Origin: Flavobacteriales bacterium
Lineage (GTDB): Bacteria; Bacteroidota; Bacteroidia; NS11-12g; UBA955
Length of the DNA: 32,719 nucleotides
Assembly (NCBI GenBank): GCA_002737625.1
Contig: NSIB01000015.1
Span: 1 to 32,719, forward strand
Direction: 5' to 3'
Shown: positions 8,381-18,100 of the stretch, one piece after another
How the letters are laid out: the number at the start of each line of letters is the position of its first letter
Numbering within the stretch: the first letter of the stretch is position 1
Notes under the pieces: model-generated
The model's database searches: none
Seen by the model: the letters and a program-made list of their open reading frames with translations, nothing else
What the model was told of the DNA's origin: nothing
Translations under genes and position numbers: made by a program

Positions 8381-8415
8381 TTGTATATCGCTTTTGTATA
8401 TCTTTGTAATATATC
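8381..8415 (+). promoter_or_regulatory. Candidate antitoxin operator: three 9-bp direct repeats, 13-bp period
   Basis: TTGTATATC occurs at 8381-8389 and again exactly at 8394-8402; a third, degenerate copy TAATATATC (7 of 9 identical) is at 8407-8415. The period is 13 bp throughout. The repeats cover the promoter of the toxin-antitoxin pair. Ribbon-helix-helix antitoxins are known to bind arrays of short repeats and repress their own operon; that this is such an operator is inference. Confidence 0.55.
8399..8406 (+). promoter_or_regulatory. Putative -7 promoter box of the RHH-mazF operon
   Basis: TATCTTTG fits TAnnTTTG; a TTG at 8381-8383 could serve as the -33 element with a somewhat short 15-nt spacer. 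The box overlaps the second operator repeat. Confidence 0.6.
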
Positions 8416-8422
8416 TAATTTT

Positions 8423-8427
8423 GGAGG
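8423..8427 (+). promoter_or_regulatory. Shine-Dalgarno sequence GGAGG deciding the antitoxin start
   Basis: GGAGG sits 8 nt before ATG 8436. This fixes the antitoxin start 14 codons inside the track ORF (8394). A strong SD is unusual in this window, where most genes lack one, which is compatible with the pair being horizontally acquired. Confidence 0.7.
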
Positions 8428-8435
8428 ACCGAAAA

Positions 8436-8711
8436 ATGAAATCGTACAAAGAATTAAAGAAACCAGACATCGTTATGATATCCTTAAAATTACCTCGTTA
8501 CCTACTGTCGGAAATAGACCGTCTATCCGATGGCCTTGCGCTGTCGCGCAACAAATTCATCGTCGAAACCTTAGAATCGCGCAACAAAAGCCTCATAGAA
8601 AATCAAACCCGTATGCAATTGGTTGCCGAAGCCAAGGTCATTTACAACAGCTCCAAAGAAGCCTTGGAGGAGTTTGATGCCATGGAGGAGTTAACCGAGG
8701 ATGAATCATGA
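8436..8711 (+). CDS. Ribbon-helix-helix antitoxin (type II TA)
   Basis: 91 residues. Seen: an N-terminal strand then helices in the RHH pattern (VMISLKLPRYLLSEIDRLSD, then LSRNKFIVETLESR), followed by a charged helical tail ending in Glu/Asp residues that would wrap around and block the toxin. The start is set by the GGAGG at 8423-8427. The stop overlaps the mazF start by ATGA. The family DNA-binds as a dimer and usually represses its own promoter; the direct repeats at 8381-8415 are a plausible target. It is RHH-type, not the AbrB-fold MazE of E. coli. Confidence 0.88.
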   Translation: MKSYKELKKPDIVMISLKLPRYLLSEIDRLSDGLALSRNKFIVETLESRNKSLIENQTRMQLVAEAKVIYNSSKEALEEFDAMEELTEDES

Positions 8712-9055
8712 TTACCAAGCCGTTTGAAATCTATCTGGCCAACCTCAACCCGAAAAAGGGACATGAAGTGGGCAAAACCCGACCGGTGGTTGTTATTCAT
8801 AGTCAATTGATTGAAGGACTGCTGACCACATCCATCATTTGTCCGATCACCACCCAATTATCTTCCGCAACATTGCTACGCGTACACATTCCGTTTCAAG
8901 ATGCTGCAACAACCGGCCTCTCCGAGCCTAGTGATGTCATCGTGGATCAAATTCGAAGCATCGACAACCAGCGACTGATCAAAAAATTGGGAGAACTACC
9001 CAGCGTACAAGTGGAGCAACTTCAAAAAAGTTTGCAAACTATTTTAGCCGTTTAA
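8708..9055 (+). CDS. mazF: MazF/PemK-family mRNA interferase toxin
   Basis: 115 residues. Seen: the PemK/MazF core with FEIYLANLNPKKGHEVGKTRPVVVI at the N-terminus (the conserved Gly-His/Arg-Pro segment that forms the RNA-cleaving surface), ICPITTQ, and VIVDQIRSIDNQRL near the end. The family cleaves mRNA at short specific sequences during growth arrest; specificity cannot be read here. Length is typical. It is coupled to the antitoxin by a 4-nt overlap. Its stop lies only 5 nt from the stop of the convergent hutU, so there is no room for a separate terminator. Confidence 0.92.
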   Translation: MITKPFEIYLANLNPKKGHEVGKTRPVVVIHSQLIEGLLTTSIICPITTQLSSATLLRVHIPFQDAATTGLSEPSDVIVDQIRSIDNQRLIKKLGELPSVQVEQLQKSLQTILAV

Positions 9056-9060
9056 GCCAA

Positions 9061-10737
9061 TCACTCGCCGTGCAAACGAGCGTACAAATCCAAGCCATGT
9101 TGCTTTGCGGTTTCCTTTGCCAATTCATAGCCTGCATCGGCATGACGTACAACGCCCATTCCTGGATCATTGTGTAAAACGCGACGCAATCTGCGTTCTG
9201 CATCATCGGTACCATCCGCCACGATTACCATCCCGCTGTGAATGCTGTAACCCATACCTACTCCGCCACCGTGGTGTAAACTTACCCAGCTGGCGCCCCC
9301 GGCAACGTTCACAAAAGCATTCAGGATTGGCCAATCTGCAACCGCATCCGAACCATCCATCATCGCCTCCGTTTCGCGGTTCGGCGAAGCTACAGAACCT
9401 GTATCCAAATGGTCGCGACCGATAACAATCGGAGCCTTCACAGCACCAGTCCTCACCAATTCATTGAATGCCAATGCCGCTTTCTGTCGTTCCCCCTGCC
9501 CCAACCAACAAATTCGGGCCGGCAAACCTTGAAACTCAATCTTCTCCTGAGCCAATGTAATCCAACGCTTCAAACTTTCGTTCTCTGGAAACAACTCCAA
9601 AATCTTATCATCGGTCACCTTGATGTCATTAGGATCACCACTCAACGCCACCCATCGGAAAGGACCTTTGCCCTGACAGAACAATGGACGGATGTAAGCA
9701 GGCACAAACCCCGGGAAATCGAACGCATTCTTCAACCCTTTCTCCAAAGCACGGCCCCGTAAATTGTTGCCATAATCAAAAGTTACGCTGCCCATCTTCT
9801 GCAATTCGAGCATCAACTCAACGTGCTTCACGATGGTTTTATAACTCAATTCAGTATATTTCTCAGGATTATTCTTGCGCAAACGATCCGCCGCTTCCAC
9901 ATCCATATCCATCGGATAGTAACCAATCAATGGATCATGGGCACTCGTTTGATCCGTTAAAGTATCAGGCACAACACCCCTTTCAATCAAGCGTTCTAAC
10001 AATTCTACCGCATTACACAAAACCCCAATACTCAGGGCTTCACCGCGTTCTTTTGCAGCCAATGCCCGATCAATTCCTTGGTCGATATCGCGCGACATTA
10101 CATCCAAGTAGCGGGTTTCCAAACGCTTGCGTATACGCCATTCTTCTACTTCGGCCACCAACGCAACGCCTCCATTCATTGTGATAGCCAATGGCTGAGC
10201 GCCACCCATACCTCCCAATCCGGCAGTTACGTTCAAAGTACCTTTTAACGTACCACCAAAATGCTGATTTGCACATTCCGCATAAGTCTCATACGTCCCT
10301 TGAACGATGCCTTGAGAACCAATATAAATCCAACTTCCGGCCGTCATCTGACCGTACATCATCAACCCTTTCTCTTCCAACTCCCTAAAATGATCCCAAT
10401 TGGCCCAATTGGGCACCAACTGCGAATTGCTAATCAACACCCGAGGCGCATCCTTGTGCGTAGGCAAAATGGCAACCGCTTTTCCGCTTTGAACCATCAA
10501 TGTTTCATCGTCGTTTAGGTCCAACAAAGCCCGACAGATATCATCGAAAGCAGGCCAGTTCCGGGCTGCTTTGCCCAATCCTCCGTAGACAATCAAATCC
10601 TCCGGACGTTCCGCCACTTCGGGATCCAAGTTGTTGTGCAACATGCGATACGCCGCTTCTTGAACCCAACCTTTACAATGTAATTTACTGCCAGTGGGAG
10701 ATTTCAATACCCGAGATTTGCCTGTGAATTCGCTCAT
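9061..10737 (-). CDS. hutU: Urocanate hydratase
   Basis: 558 residues from ATG 10735-10737; the track start is a TTG five codons upstream. The enzyme converts urocanate to imidazolone-propionate in histidine degradation, using tightly bound NAD+. Seen: N-terminal region with [20 protein letters not shown], the NAD-binding glycine motif [12 protein letters not shown] at about 173-184, the active-site region [17 protein letters not shown], and the C-terminal [20 protein letters not shown]. Length matches the family (about 550). No hutH, hutI or hutG neighbours are in the window, so the rest of the pathway is elsewhere. It has its own putative promoter (10750-10777) and converges with mazF. Confidence 0.97.
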   Translation of the reverse strand: MSEFTGKSRVLKSPTGSKLHCKGWVQEAAYRMLHNNLDPEVAERPEDLIVYGGLGKAARNWPAFDDICRALLDLNDDETLMVQSGKAVAILPTHKDAPRVLISNSQLVPNWANWDHFRELEEKGLMMYGQMTAGSWIYIGSQGIVQGTYETYAECANQHFGGTLKGTLNVTAGLGGMGGAQPLAITMNGGVALVAEVEEWRIRKRLETRYLDVMSRDIDQGIDRALAAKERGEALSIGVLCNAVELLERLIERGVVPDTLTDQTSAHDPLIGYYPMDMDVEAADRLRKNNPEKYTELSYKTIVKHVELMLELQKMGSVTFDYGNNLRGRALEKGLKNAFDFPGFVPAYIRPLFCQGKGPFRWVALSGDPNDIKVTDDKILELFPENESLKRWITLAQEKIEFQGLPARICWLGQGERQKAALAFNELVRTGAVKAPIVIGRDHLDTGSVASPNRETEAMMDGSDAVADWPILNAFVNVAGGASWVSLHHGGGVGMGYSIHSGMVIVADGTDDAERRLRRVLHNDPGMGVVRHADAGYELAKETAKQHGLDLYARLHGE

Positions 10738-10749
10738 ATTTAGAAAGTA

Positions 10750-10777
10750 CAAAGTTAGTCAATAGTTGTTTGCCAAA
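10750..10777 (-). promoter_or_regulatory. Putative hutU promoter
   Basis: Reading on the minus strand, TTTG (10774-10777) is followed after 16 nt by TAACTTTG (10750-10757), matching the Bacteroidota TTTG/TAnnTTTG layout. The box ends 12 nt before the ATG, predicting a very short leader. Confidence 0.6.
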
Positions 10778-10858
10778 CTTCCCAACAAAACCCCGCAATA
10801 TTTCAACGACCAATGCGTGGTGGGCTCATTGGCGATGACGTCCTTTGTGTTGGCGTAA

Positions 10859-13800
10859 TTACATATTCCTCCGGTACTGTCCGCCTACAGAGAACAACGA
10901 CTCGGTAATCTGTCCCAAAGTACAGACCTTGCACGCCTCCATCAACTCAGCAAACAGATTTTCGTTGGCAATGGCCTTTTCCTGCATGCGCAACAACAAT
11001 ACCGCACTGCGATCGCCAAAGAACCGGTGCTGATTGGCCACCTTTTGAATCTGGAATTGCTTCTCCTCATCGGTACTGCGAATCACCTCACCAGGCAATA
11101 CCGTGGGCGACCCCTTAGAACTCAAGAAGGTATTCACCCCGATGATTGGAAACTCACCCGTATGCTTCAAGGTTTCGTAGTACAAACTCTCCTCCTGAAT
11201 TTTTCCGCGCTGATACATCGTCTCCATCGCGCCCAAAACGCCTCCGCGCTCCGTGATTCGATCAAACTCCAACAACACCGCCTGCTCCACCAAATCCGTT
11301 AACTCTTCAATGATAAAGCTGCCCTGCAGTGGGTTCTCGTTCTTCGCCAATCCCAACTCTCGGTTGATGATCAACTGAATCGCCATCGCCCTACGAACAC
11401 TCTCCTCTGTAGGCGTTGTAATGGCCTCGTCGTAGGCATTCGTGTGTAAGCTATTGCAGTTGTCGTAAATCGCATACAACGCCTGCAAAGTGGTTCTGAT
11501 ATCGTTAAAATCTATCTCTTGGGCGTGCAAACTACGTCCGCTCGTCTGGATATGATACTTCAACATCTGCGAACGCGCATTGCCACCGTACTTCAACTTC
11601 ATCGCCTTGGCCCAAATTCTGCGGGCTACCCTACCAATCACCGCGTATTCTGGGTCGATGCCGTTGCTAAAGAAGAAACTCAAGTTCGGCGCAAAATCAT
11701 CGATATTCATGCCGCGACTCAAATAATACTCCACATAGGTAAAGCCGTTACTCAACGTAAACGCCAACTGCGAAATAGGGTTCGCACCTGCCTCGGCAAT
11801 GTGATATCCGCTGATGCTCACACTGTAAAAATTCCTCACCTTATTGGCGATGAAATAATGCTGCACATCACCCATCAACCGCAACGCAAACTCCGTACTA
11901 AAAATACAGGTATTCTGCGCCTGATCCTCCTTCAAAATATCGGCTTGCACCGTTCCACGAACCTGACTCAAGGTCCATGCTTTGATCTCTTCGTATTTCG
12001 CCTTATCCAACACGTCCTCACCCGTTACACCCAACAACATCAAGCCCAAACCATCGTTTCCTTCTGGTAATGGCCCATTGTACTTCGGACGCTCCAAGCC
12101 TTTGGCCGCATACATCACATCGATTTTAGCATATACTTCTTTCTCCATCCCTTGCGATTTGATGTACAATTCACACTGCTGGTCAATCGCCGAATTCATG
12201 AAGAAACCCAACAACATAGGCGCCGGACCGTTGATGGTCATGCTCACCGACGTCTTAGGATCCGCCAAATTGAAGCCCGAATACAACTTTTTGGCATCGT
12301 CTAAACAGCAAATGCTCACACCAGCATTTCCGATTTTTCCATAGATATCCGGACGGGTGTGCGGATCGCGACCGTACAAGGTAACGCTATCAAATGCCGT
12401 GCTCAATCGCTTGGCAGGCATGCCCAAACTCACATAATGGAAGCGCTTATTGGTACGCTCCGGTCCGCCTTCCCCAGCAAACATGCGGGTAGGGTCTTCG
12501 CCTTCGCGCTTAAACGGATAAATTCCCGCCGTGTAGGGGAACTCTCCTGGTACATTTTCTTGCAACTGCCAATGTAACAAATCGCCCCAAGCTTCGTAGC
12601 GTGGCGTGCTGATTTTTGGCACCTGGGTATGACTCAAACTCTCTGTATGCGTGGCCATGCGCAATTCTTTGTCACGCACTTTAAACACATATTCTGGCGC
12701 TTTGTACAAAGCCTGAACACCGATCCAACCCTCTACCAACGCTTTGTTTTTTGGATTCAATTCCACTGACACTTTCGCCAATTCCGCTTCCAATTGCGAT
12801 AACAACTCCGCTGCAGCACCGCTTTCTTTCAATTGCTCAATCGATTCTGTTAAGGCATACATCCGCTGGGCGATTTTGCGCTGCTCGCGGGCCTGTTCAT
12901 CGTACTTGCGATTGTTCTCCGAAATCTCACTCAAATAGCGATTTCTGTGCGGCGGGATGATGAAGATTTTCTCGCTCATCTCTGTGCCCGACACATACTC
13001 ACTACCCAAGGCGGCTCCCGTTTTCTGGGCGATGGTGTCCATCAACGTGCGATACAAACTGTTCATACCGGGATCGTTAAACTGCGATGCGATGGTACCG
13101 AACACCGGCATTTGATCCACCTCGGTTTCAAACAATTTGTGATTCCGTTGGAACTGCTTACGCACGTCGCGCAACGCATCCAAAGCACCGCGTTTGTCAA
13201 ACTTATTCAAAGCCACCACGTCGGCATAATCGAGCATATCGATTTTCTCCAACTGCGTAGCCGCGCCATATTCGGGCGTCATTACATACAAAGCCACATC
13301 GCTGTGCTCGGTAATCATCGTATCACTTTGACCGATTCCACTCGTCTCTACCACAATCAAATCGTACCCGGCCACTTTCAAAATACTCACGGCATCGTCT
13401 ACATGTGAACTCAAAGTTAGATTGGCCTGACGGGTTGCCATAGAACGCATATAAACGCGGTCATGGTTGATGCTATTCATTCTGATGCGATCCCCCAACA
13501 AGGCACCACCTGTTTTTCTTTTCGATGGGTCGATGGAAATGATCGCCAACTTTTTCTCTGGGAAATCCGATAAAAACCTACGTACCAATTCATCCACCAA
13601 ACTGCTTTTTCCAGCACCACCGGTACCTGTAATTCCCAACACTGGTATTTTAATCGACTTGGCTTGATTGCGCAAATCTTCCAATACCACTTTATTTTGA
13701 TCTGGGTAATTTTCTGCCGCCGAAATCAATCGAGCGATGGCTCTTTTGGCTTCTACGGTGGCATCCAAAATTTTCTCTTCACCCGCCAACGATTCACCGG

Positions 13801-14236
13801 TGGCATAATCGGCTTGCATCACCAAATCATTGATCATGCCTTGCAAACCCATCGCCCGGCCATCGTCTGGAGAATAAATCCGAGTAATTCCGTATTTAAC
13901 TAAATCTTTGATTTCTTCAGGCAAAATCACACCGCCTCCACCACCAAAAATCTTGATATGTTCTGCGCCGCGAGCCTTCAGCAAATCGTACATGTATTTA
14001 AAGTATTCGTTATGACCACCTTGATAGCTAGTCATTGCAATCGCATTGGCATCTTCTTGAATGGCGGTTTCCACCACTTCCTGCACACTTCGATCGTGAC
14101 CCAAGTGAATCACTTCACAACCGGTTGATTGAATGATGCGTCGCATAACATTAATTGCGGCATCGTGACCATCGAACAAACTGGCAGCTGTAACTACCCT
14201 AACCTTGTTCTTCGGAACATACACTGTTGTATCCAT
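10859..14236 (-). CDS. icmF: Fused isobutyryl-CoA mutase (IcmF), adenosylcobalamin-dependent
   Basis: 1,125 residues from ATG 14234-14236 ([11 protein letters not shown]). The track extends 96 codons further upstream, but that part overlaps a divergent lipoprotein gene and has no family similarity. Seen in order: B12-binding domain (residues about 11-140) with [13 protein letters not shown] and the GGGGG stretch; a MeaI-type GTPase chaperone domain from about 198 with P-loop GTGGAGKS (204-211), VETSGIGQS and ALNKFDKRG; and the acyl-CoA mutase TIM barrel with [15 protein letters not shown], the isobutyryl-type motif in place of the Tyr-containing methylmalonyl-CoA mutase motif. It interconverts isobutyryl-CoA and n-butyryl-CoA, with built-in cofactor loading and repair. 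No cobalamin riboswitch fits the short leader. Confidence 0.95.
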   Translation of the reverse strand: MDTTVYVPKNKVRVVTAASLFDGHDAAINVMRRIIQSTGCEVIHLGHDRSVQEVVETAIQEDANAIAMTSYQGGHNEYFKYMYDLLKARGAEHIKIFGGGGGVILPEEIKDLVKYGITRIYSPDDGRAMGLQGMINDLVMQADYATGESLAGEEKILDATVEAKRAIARLISAAENYPDQNKVVLEDLRNQAKSIKIPVLGITGTGGAGKSSLVDELVRRFLSDFPEKKLAIISIDPSKRKTGGALLGDRIRMNSINHDRVYMRSMATRQANLTLSSHVDDAVSILKVAGYDLIVVETSGIGQSDTMITEHSDVALYVMTPEYGAATQLEKIDMLDYADVVALNKFDKRGALDALRDVRKQFQRNHKLFETEVDQMPVFGTIASQFNDPGMNSLYRTLMDTIAQKTGAALGSEYVSGTEMSEKIFIIPPHRNRYLSEISENNRKYDEQAREQRKIAQRMYALTESIEQLKESGAAAELLSQLEAELAKVSVELNPKNKALVEGWIGVQALYKAPEYVFKVRDKELRMATHTESLSHTQVPKISTPRYEAWGDLLHWQLQENVPGEFPYTAGIYPFKREGEDPTRMFAGEGGPERTNKRFHYVSLGMPAKRLSTAFDSVTLYGRDPHTRPDIYGKIGNAGVSICCLDDAKKLYSGFNLADPKTSVSMTINGPAPMLLGFFMNSAIDQQCELYIKSQGMEKEVYAKIDVMYAAKGLERPKYNGPLPEGNDGLGLMLLGVTGEDVLDKAKYEEIKAWTLSQVRGTVQADILKEDQAQNTCIFSTEFALRLMGDVQHYFIANKVRNFYSVSISGYHIAEAGANPISQLAFTLSNGFTYVEYYLSRGMNIDDFAPNLSFFFSNGIDPEYAVIGRVARRIWAKAMKLKYGGNARSQMLKYHIQTSGRSLHAQEIDFNDIRTTLQALYAIYDNCNSLHTNAYDEAITTPTEESVRRAMAIQLIINRELGLAKNENPLQGSFIIEELTDLVEQAVLLEFDRITERGGVLGAMETMYQRGKIQEESLYYETLKHTGEFPIIGVNTFLSSKGSPTVLPGEVIRSTDEEKQFQIQKVANQHRFFGDRSAVLLLRMQEKAIANENLFAELMEACKVCTLGQITESLFSVGGQYRRNM

Positions 14237-14254
14237 TGATTTGGCGTTGAACAG

Positions 14255-14262
14255 CAAAGGTA
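14255..14262 (-). promoter_or_regulatory. Putative -7 promoter box of icmF
   Basis: On the minus strand TACCTTTG matches TAnnTTTG and ends 18 nt before the icmF ATG, supporting the internal start at 14236 over the longer track ORF. No clear -33 element is visible. Confidence 0.5.
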
Positions 14263-14358
14263 ATCTTTGTTTGTCAAACCCCCTATTCGCTCCATCTTCA
14301 AGAAAATCAACAACCTTTTGGGGGTAAAAATTCAATTGGGTGTTTAAGGCCTTGGATT

Positions 14359-14373
14359 CAACAACAACAACAA
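14359..14373 (+). repeat. (CAA)5 run abutting a start codon
   Basis: Five CAA units run directly into the ATG of the lipoprotein gene, the last A of the run being the A of ATG. CAA repeats are unstructured and can aid initiation where no Shine-Dalgarno exists; that role here is inference. Confidence 0.5.
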
Positions 14374-15083
14374 TGAAAACCCATTCCATTTTTAACCCTT
14401 TCACACAAAGCCTATTGTTATGGGCTTTTGTTTTGATGGGTTGCAATGGCAATGATACTATCCCCGTTAGCGGCATCGGTAAAATTACCAATTTAGTAAT
14501 ACAAGCCGAATCTGAAACCAACAATGTCCAAACAGCGGTTGACTTAACTCATCAAAAGATTGTTCTCGAGAATTTATCATTAAGTGCCGATTATTTTGTG
14601 GATGAAGTCCATTTTGATGTGCAACTCGGTGAGCACAAAGACAGTTCCACCGCAACGGATCCTTGGAAATTGAGTTGTAAAAATGGGAAAATATTATCAG
14701 ACGGATTTGGACAGAGTTTAGCAAAAGTGGATTTGAGTGCTGATGAAATAGCAAAGATCAAGGTAATTTTGCAGGATTATCACAGATTGCAGTCGCCTTT
14801 ATTGAGAAATCAGTTTGAGATCATTGAAAGGCTAAACGACAGTGCAGAAGATCGCATTCAACAAGCAATGGATGCGCTAAATGCAGGCAATTGCACGATG
14901 GATTCATTTCAAACAGAGATCCAATCTATTGAAAGTTGGTTTACACAGAATTTACAGAGGGAGCGGGTGATAACAAAAACCGCAATTCATTTATCGGTTA
15001 ACTACCGAAACACCTTGGAGGCAATAGAGCTATTGCTGTCCGAGAAACAATTTAAACAGTTCTACATCTGCCACAAGAGGTAG
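14373..15083 (+). CDS. Predicted lipoprotein of unknown function
   Basis: 236 residues from ATG 14373; the track start is a GTG 11 codons upstream. Seen: a signal peptide with a hydrophobic stretch about residues 13-22 and lipobox VLMGC, Cys at about residue 24. The mature part is mostly beta-prone at first ([31 protein letters not shown]) then alpha-helical and charged (about 130-236), with few cysteines. I recognise no family. It is divergent from icmF, about 137 nt apart, and convergent with the T9SS cargo gene, with no clear terminator between (only an 8-bp AGGGCCCT palindrome). Confidence 0.75.
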   Translation: MKTHSIFNPFTQSLLLWAFVLMGCNGNDTIPVSGIGKITNLVIQAESETNNVQTAVDLTHQKIVLENLSLSADYFVDEVHFDVQLGEHKDSSTATDPWKLSCKNGKILSDGFGQSLAKVDLSADEIAKIKVILQDYHRLQSPLLRNQFEIIERLNDSAEDRIQQAMDALNAGNCTMDSFQTEIQSIESWFTQNLQRERVITKTAIHLSVNYRNTLEAIELLLSEKQFKQFYICHKR

Positions 15084-15142
15084 TCTAGTTTGTTTTCATA
15101 GGTTAGGTTTGTCTTGGGAGGGCCCTTTAGAGTTTATACCCC

Positions 15143-18100
15143 TTATCTGTTTGACCCAACAACAATCGACTGCTGATAAACGCCGGATCCGCCAGAGACC
15201 TTCAACATGTAAATGCCAGCGGTTAATCCAGACACATCCACGCTTGACTGATTCAACGACCCCGCAGGATTGATTGTCAACAATCCGCTCCTCACCAGCG
15301 CTCCCAAGGAATTATACAAATTCCAACTTGTAAAATTGGAGCCGTCACTCGCTTCAAGATGAAGTACATCACGCACTGGATTTGGATATACAGAAACACC
15401 ATTTTGTAGCGATCTTACATCGGCACGATTGAGTTGAAACTGCTTTTTCTTTGAACAAACACAACCCGATCCACGAACAGTAGATTGCAAAGTAATATTA
15501 TAAAATCCATCCTGTTGCAAATCATAACTCACACTCGCATTGACATCCTTCGATGTTTTCGCACCCACTCCGTTAATCAACCAAGAATAGTCAATCCCCG
15601 CCTGACCGCCAACCAAACTATTGTCATCCATCGGCTCCAAATTCACACCGAAATATGCATAGGCATAATCAGGCTTGGCAAAAAAGTCACAAGTGCGTGG
15701 CAACTCCTGTACGCTTACACCTTTGGTAATTGAATCAGCACATCCACCAGCCAAATAAGCGGTAAGAGTGATATTGTAATTGGTCGTCTGTTTTACGACA
15801 AAGGTCTTTTTGGGACTTTCCAATGTCGATGTAGTGTTATCACTAAAATCCCAATAATATGTCATCTTACCACTCAAAGTGATACTCTCATTGATAAACG
15901 TAACCTGATCGCCAGAACATGGGTTCAAATTACTAAATGCAGCTTTTGGCTGAAGAAAAACCTCCAACTCTTTATACATTAAAGATTTGCAACCATTGTC
16001 CAAATTCACAGAAAACACAACCTTTGTTTTACCCAATGCTGTCCACGCATGGGTAGGAGATTCCGCTTTAGATGTAACCCCATCGCCAAAATCCCACAAA
16101 TAACTTGGTACTCCACCCGCTACTGCAGGCGTTATATTTTTAAATACCGTTGCAGTCCGAGAACAAAGCTGCGTATTTGTAAAATTAACCTTTGGTGCCC
16201 CAAAAACAGTCACTTGATTCGTTACAGAATCCTTACAACCAAACTCCGATTTCACAACCAACTTAACCGACTTTTTGCCTGGACTATAGAATCGTGTTTT
16301 ACCATTGTTCTCATTTGAATTACTATCGGCTGAATTATAATACCAACTGCTACCCAAAGCACCCTTGGAAATCGTACTTTGATTTGAGAAAGTAAACCAT
16401 TCGTTATCACATCTGCCGGAATCCTTAGTAAACGCAGCCAAAGGCTTTTCAAATTGATAGACCTTTTGAACAGAATATGCTTCACAACCACCAATATCGG
16501 CTTTCAAGGTAACCGTGTAATTACCCGCTGCGGCATATGCAACATTGATAACTGTAGAATTGTTCAATGAATATCCTTTGCCATCGCCAAAATCCCAGTA
16601 CATCTTCGCCGATGTGGGTGTGGTTTGATTCGTCAGTTTGATATTGCTACCCAAACAAGCATTGTCTTTTGAAAAGTTCGCCTTAGGAATATCATTTACC
16701 GTCACTGTGACTTTCTTGGTAAAAACAAAACCATAAGGTGCCATAGTGGCGCGCAGGGTGATGACAAAAGTTCCAGATTTCTTGAAGATAAAATAGCCAT
16801 CAACTTGGGTTAATGTGTCATCTAGATTCCCGGTGCCAAAATCCCACCAGTTCTCCGCATAACCAGACTTATAGGTACTCTTATTGACGAAATCCACAGT
16901 ATCGCCATTACATATTTTTGCGGGGACCGAAAAATCCACATTTACACTTGGATTGATCAAAACCGAACGTTTTAGGATTGTATCACAACCATTGGTTATA
17001 TCTGAAATCTTTAGCAACAGGGTAATCATACTATCCTCCAAATTGGCATCGGTGGTTTTAAACTGCAACTCCAAACTATTGGAACCACTTGGAGCAGTCA
17101 ATGAAGCACCCGTAACCGACTTACCTGCCGATGTAACCGCAGTAACACTTGCATTCCATTTGGCCGCGCCAGAAGTGCCGTAATCAGAATTTTTATATGC
17201 ACGAGGCGGATCAATGTCATAAATTACGGGAACCGACAACACGGTCACGTCAAACGGCTTTACCTTGATATAAACCGGATTGTTGCCCACTTGCGTCTTC
17301 TTTGAGGAATTAAACACACCACCACCAGGAGCCGCCTTAACCGTTGTGCTAAAACGCATCGAATCGTTTGAAACCTTGTCGTCTGGAATGTCGATGTACA
17401 TCTTAACTGATGTTAAACCCGTGGCCGACAAATTCATGGGGACTTTAAAAGAAATTACCGCTGAATCTTTTGGCAAAATTTTGGTTGTTACCTTTTGACG
17501 TGTGGCTTTGCCATTTTGAGAATAGGCGACATAAAAATTATAGGCGGTATCTACATAATTGTTCTTTACGGTAAAACTCAAATCTCCGTTATACCCAGAA
17601 CAAACCTGACTTGCCAGAGTATACGTTGTTTTAACCGCAGCCAAATCCATAAAACTCTCAAAGGCACCGCGATCACAACGTCCAATATTTCTAGCAGCGC
17701 CAGTTACATCTGTAGGCAGACCAGAAACGGTTGGCACATTATTCTGGTTCTCAAAACAATTGGATTTGAAATCTAGCTTGGAAACCGAATTCCACTTTGG
17801 ATCTCCAAAATACTCATTGGGCCCATTGATTCCACTGTTTTTCCAATTGCCCCAACCGGTATAGCCATTCTGGCCCATTCCCCAATACTCATTAGAACCA
17901 AAAAATTTGATATAACATGTATTAAAATCGACTTGCGTAAACGTTGCACTAGAGAAAATATTTACAGGAAATCCATACGAATTTGCAGCGCCTTCCATGT
18001 CTAAAATATTTCCATTGAATGTAACTTCCGATTCATCCTCAATGTAATATCCAAAGCCAACATGCCCACTTGTGGTGGAAGGTCTTGCGTAAATCGTATT

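Noticed and set aside
9684-10184. 166-aa plus-strand ORF inside hutU
   Set aside because: Antisense shadow of a highly conserved enzyme.
11519-12070. 183-aa plus-strand ORF inside icmF
   Set aside because: Shadow frame of the mutase domain; low-complexity, no motif.
14237-14372. Possible cobalamin riboswitch upstream of icmF
   Set aside because: The predicted leader is under 20 nt and no B12-box-like sequence was seen.
14237-14524. 96-codon N-terminal extension of IcmF in the track ORF
   Set aside because: It covers a divergent lipoprotein gene, has no similarity to the family, and the real start [11 protein letters not shown] has a promoter box 18 nt upstream.
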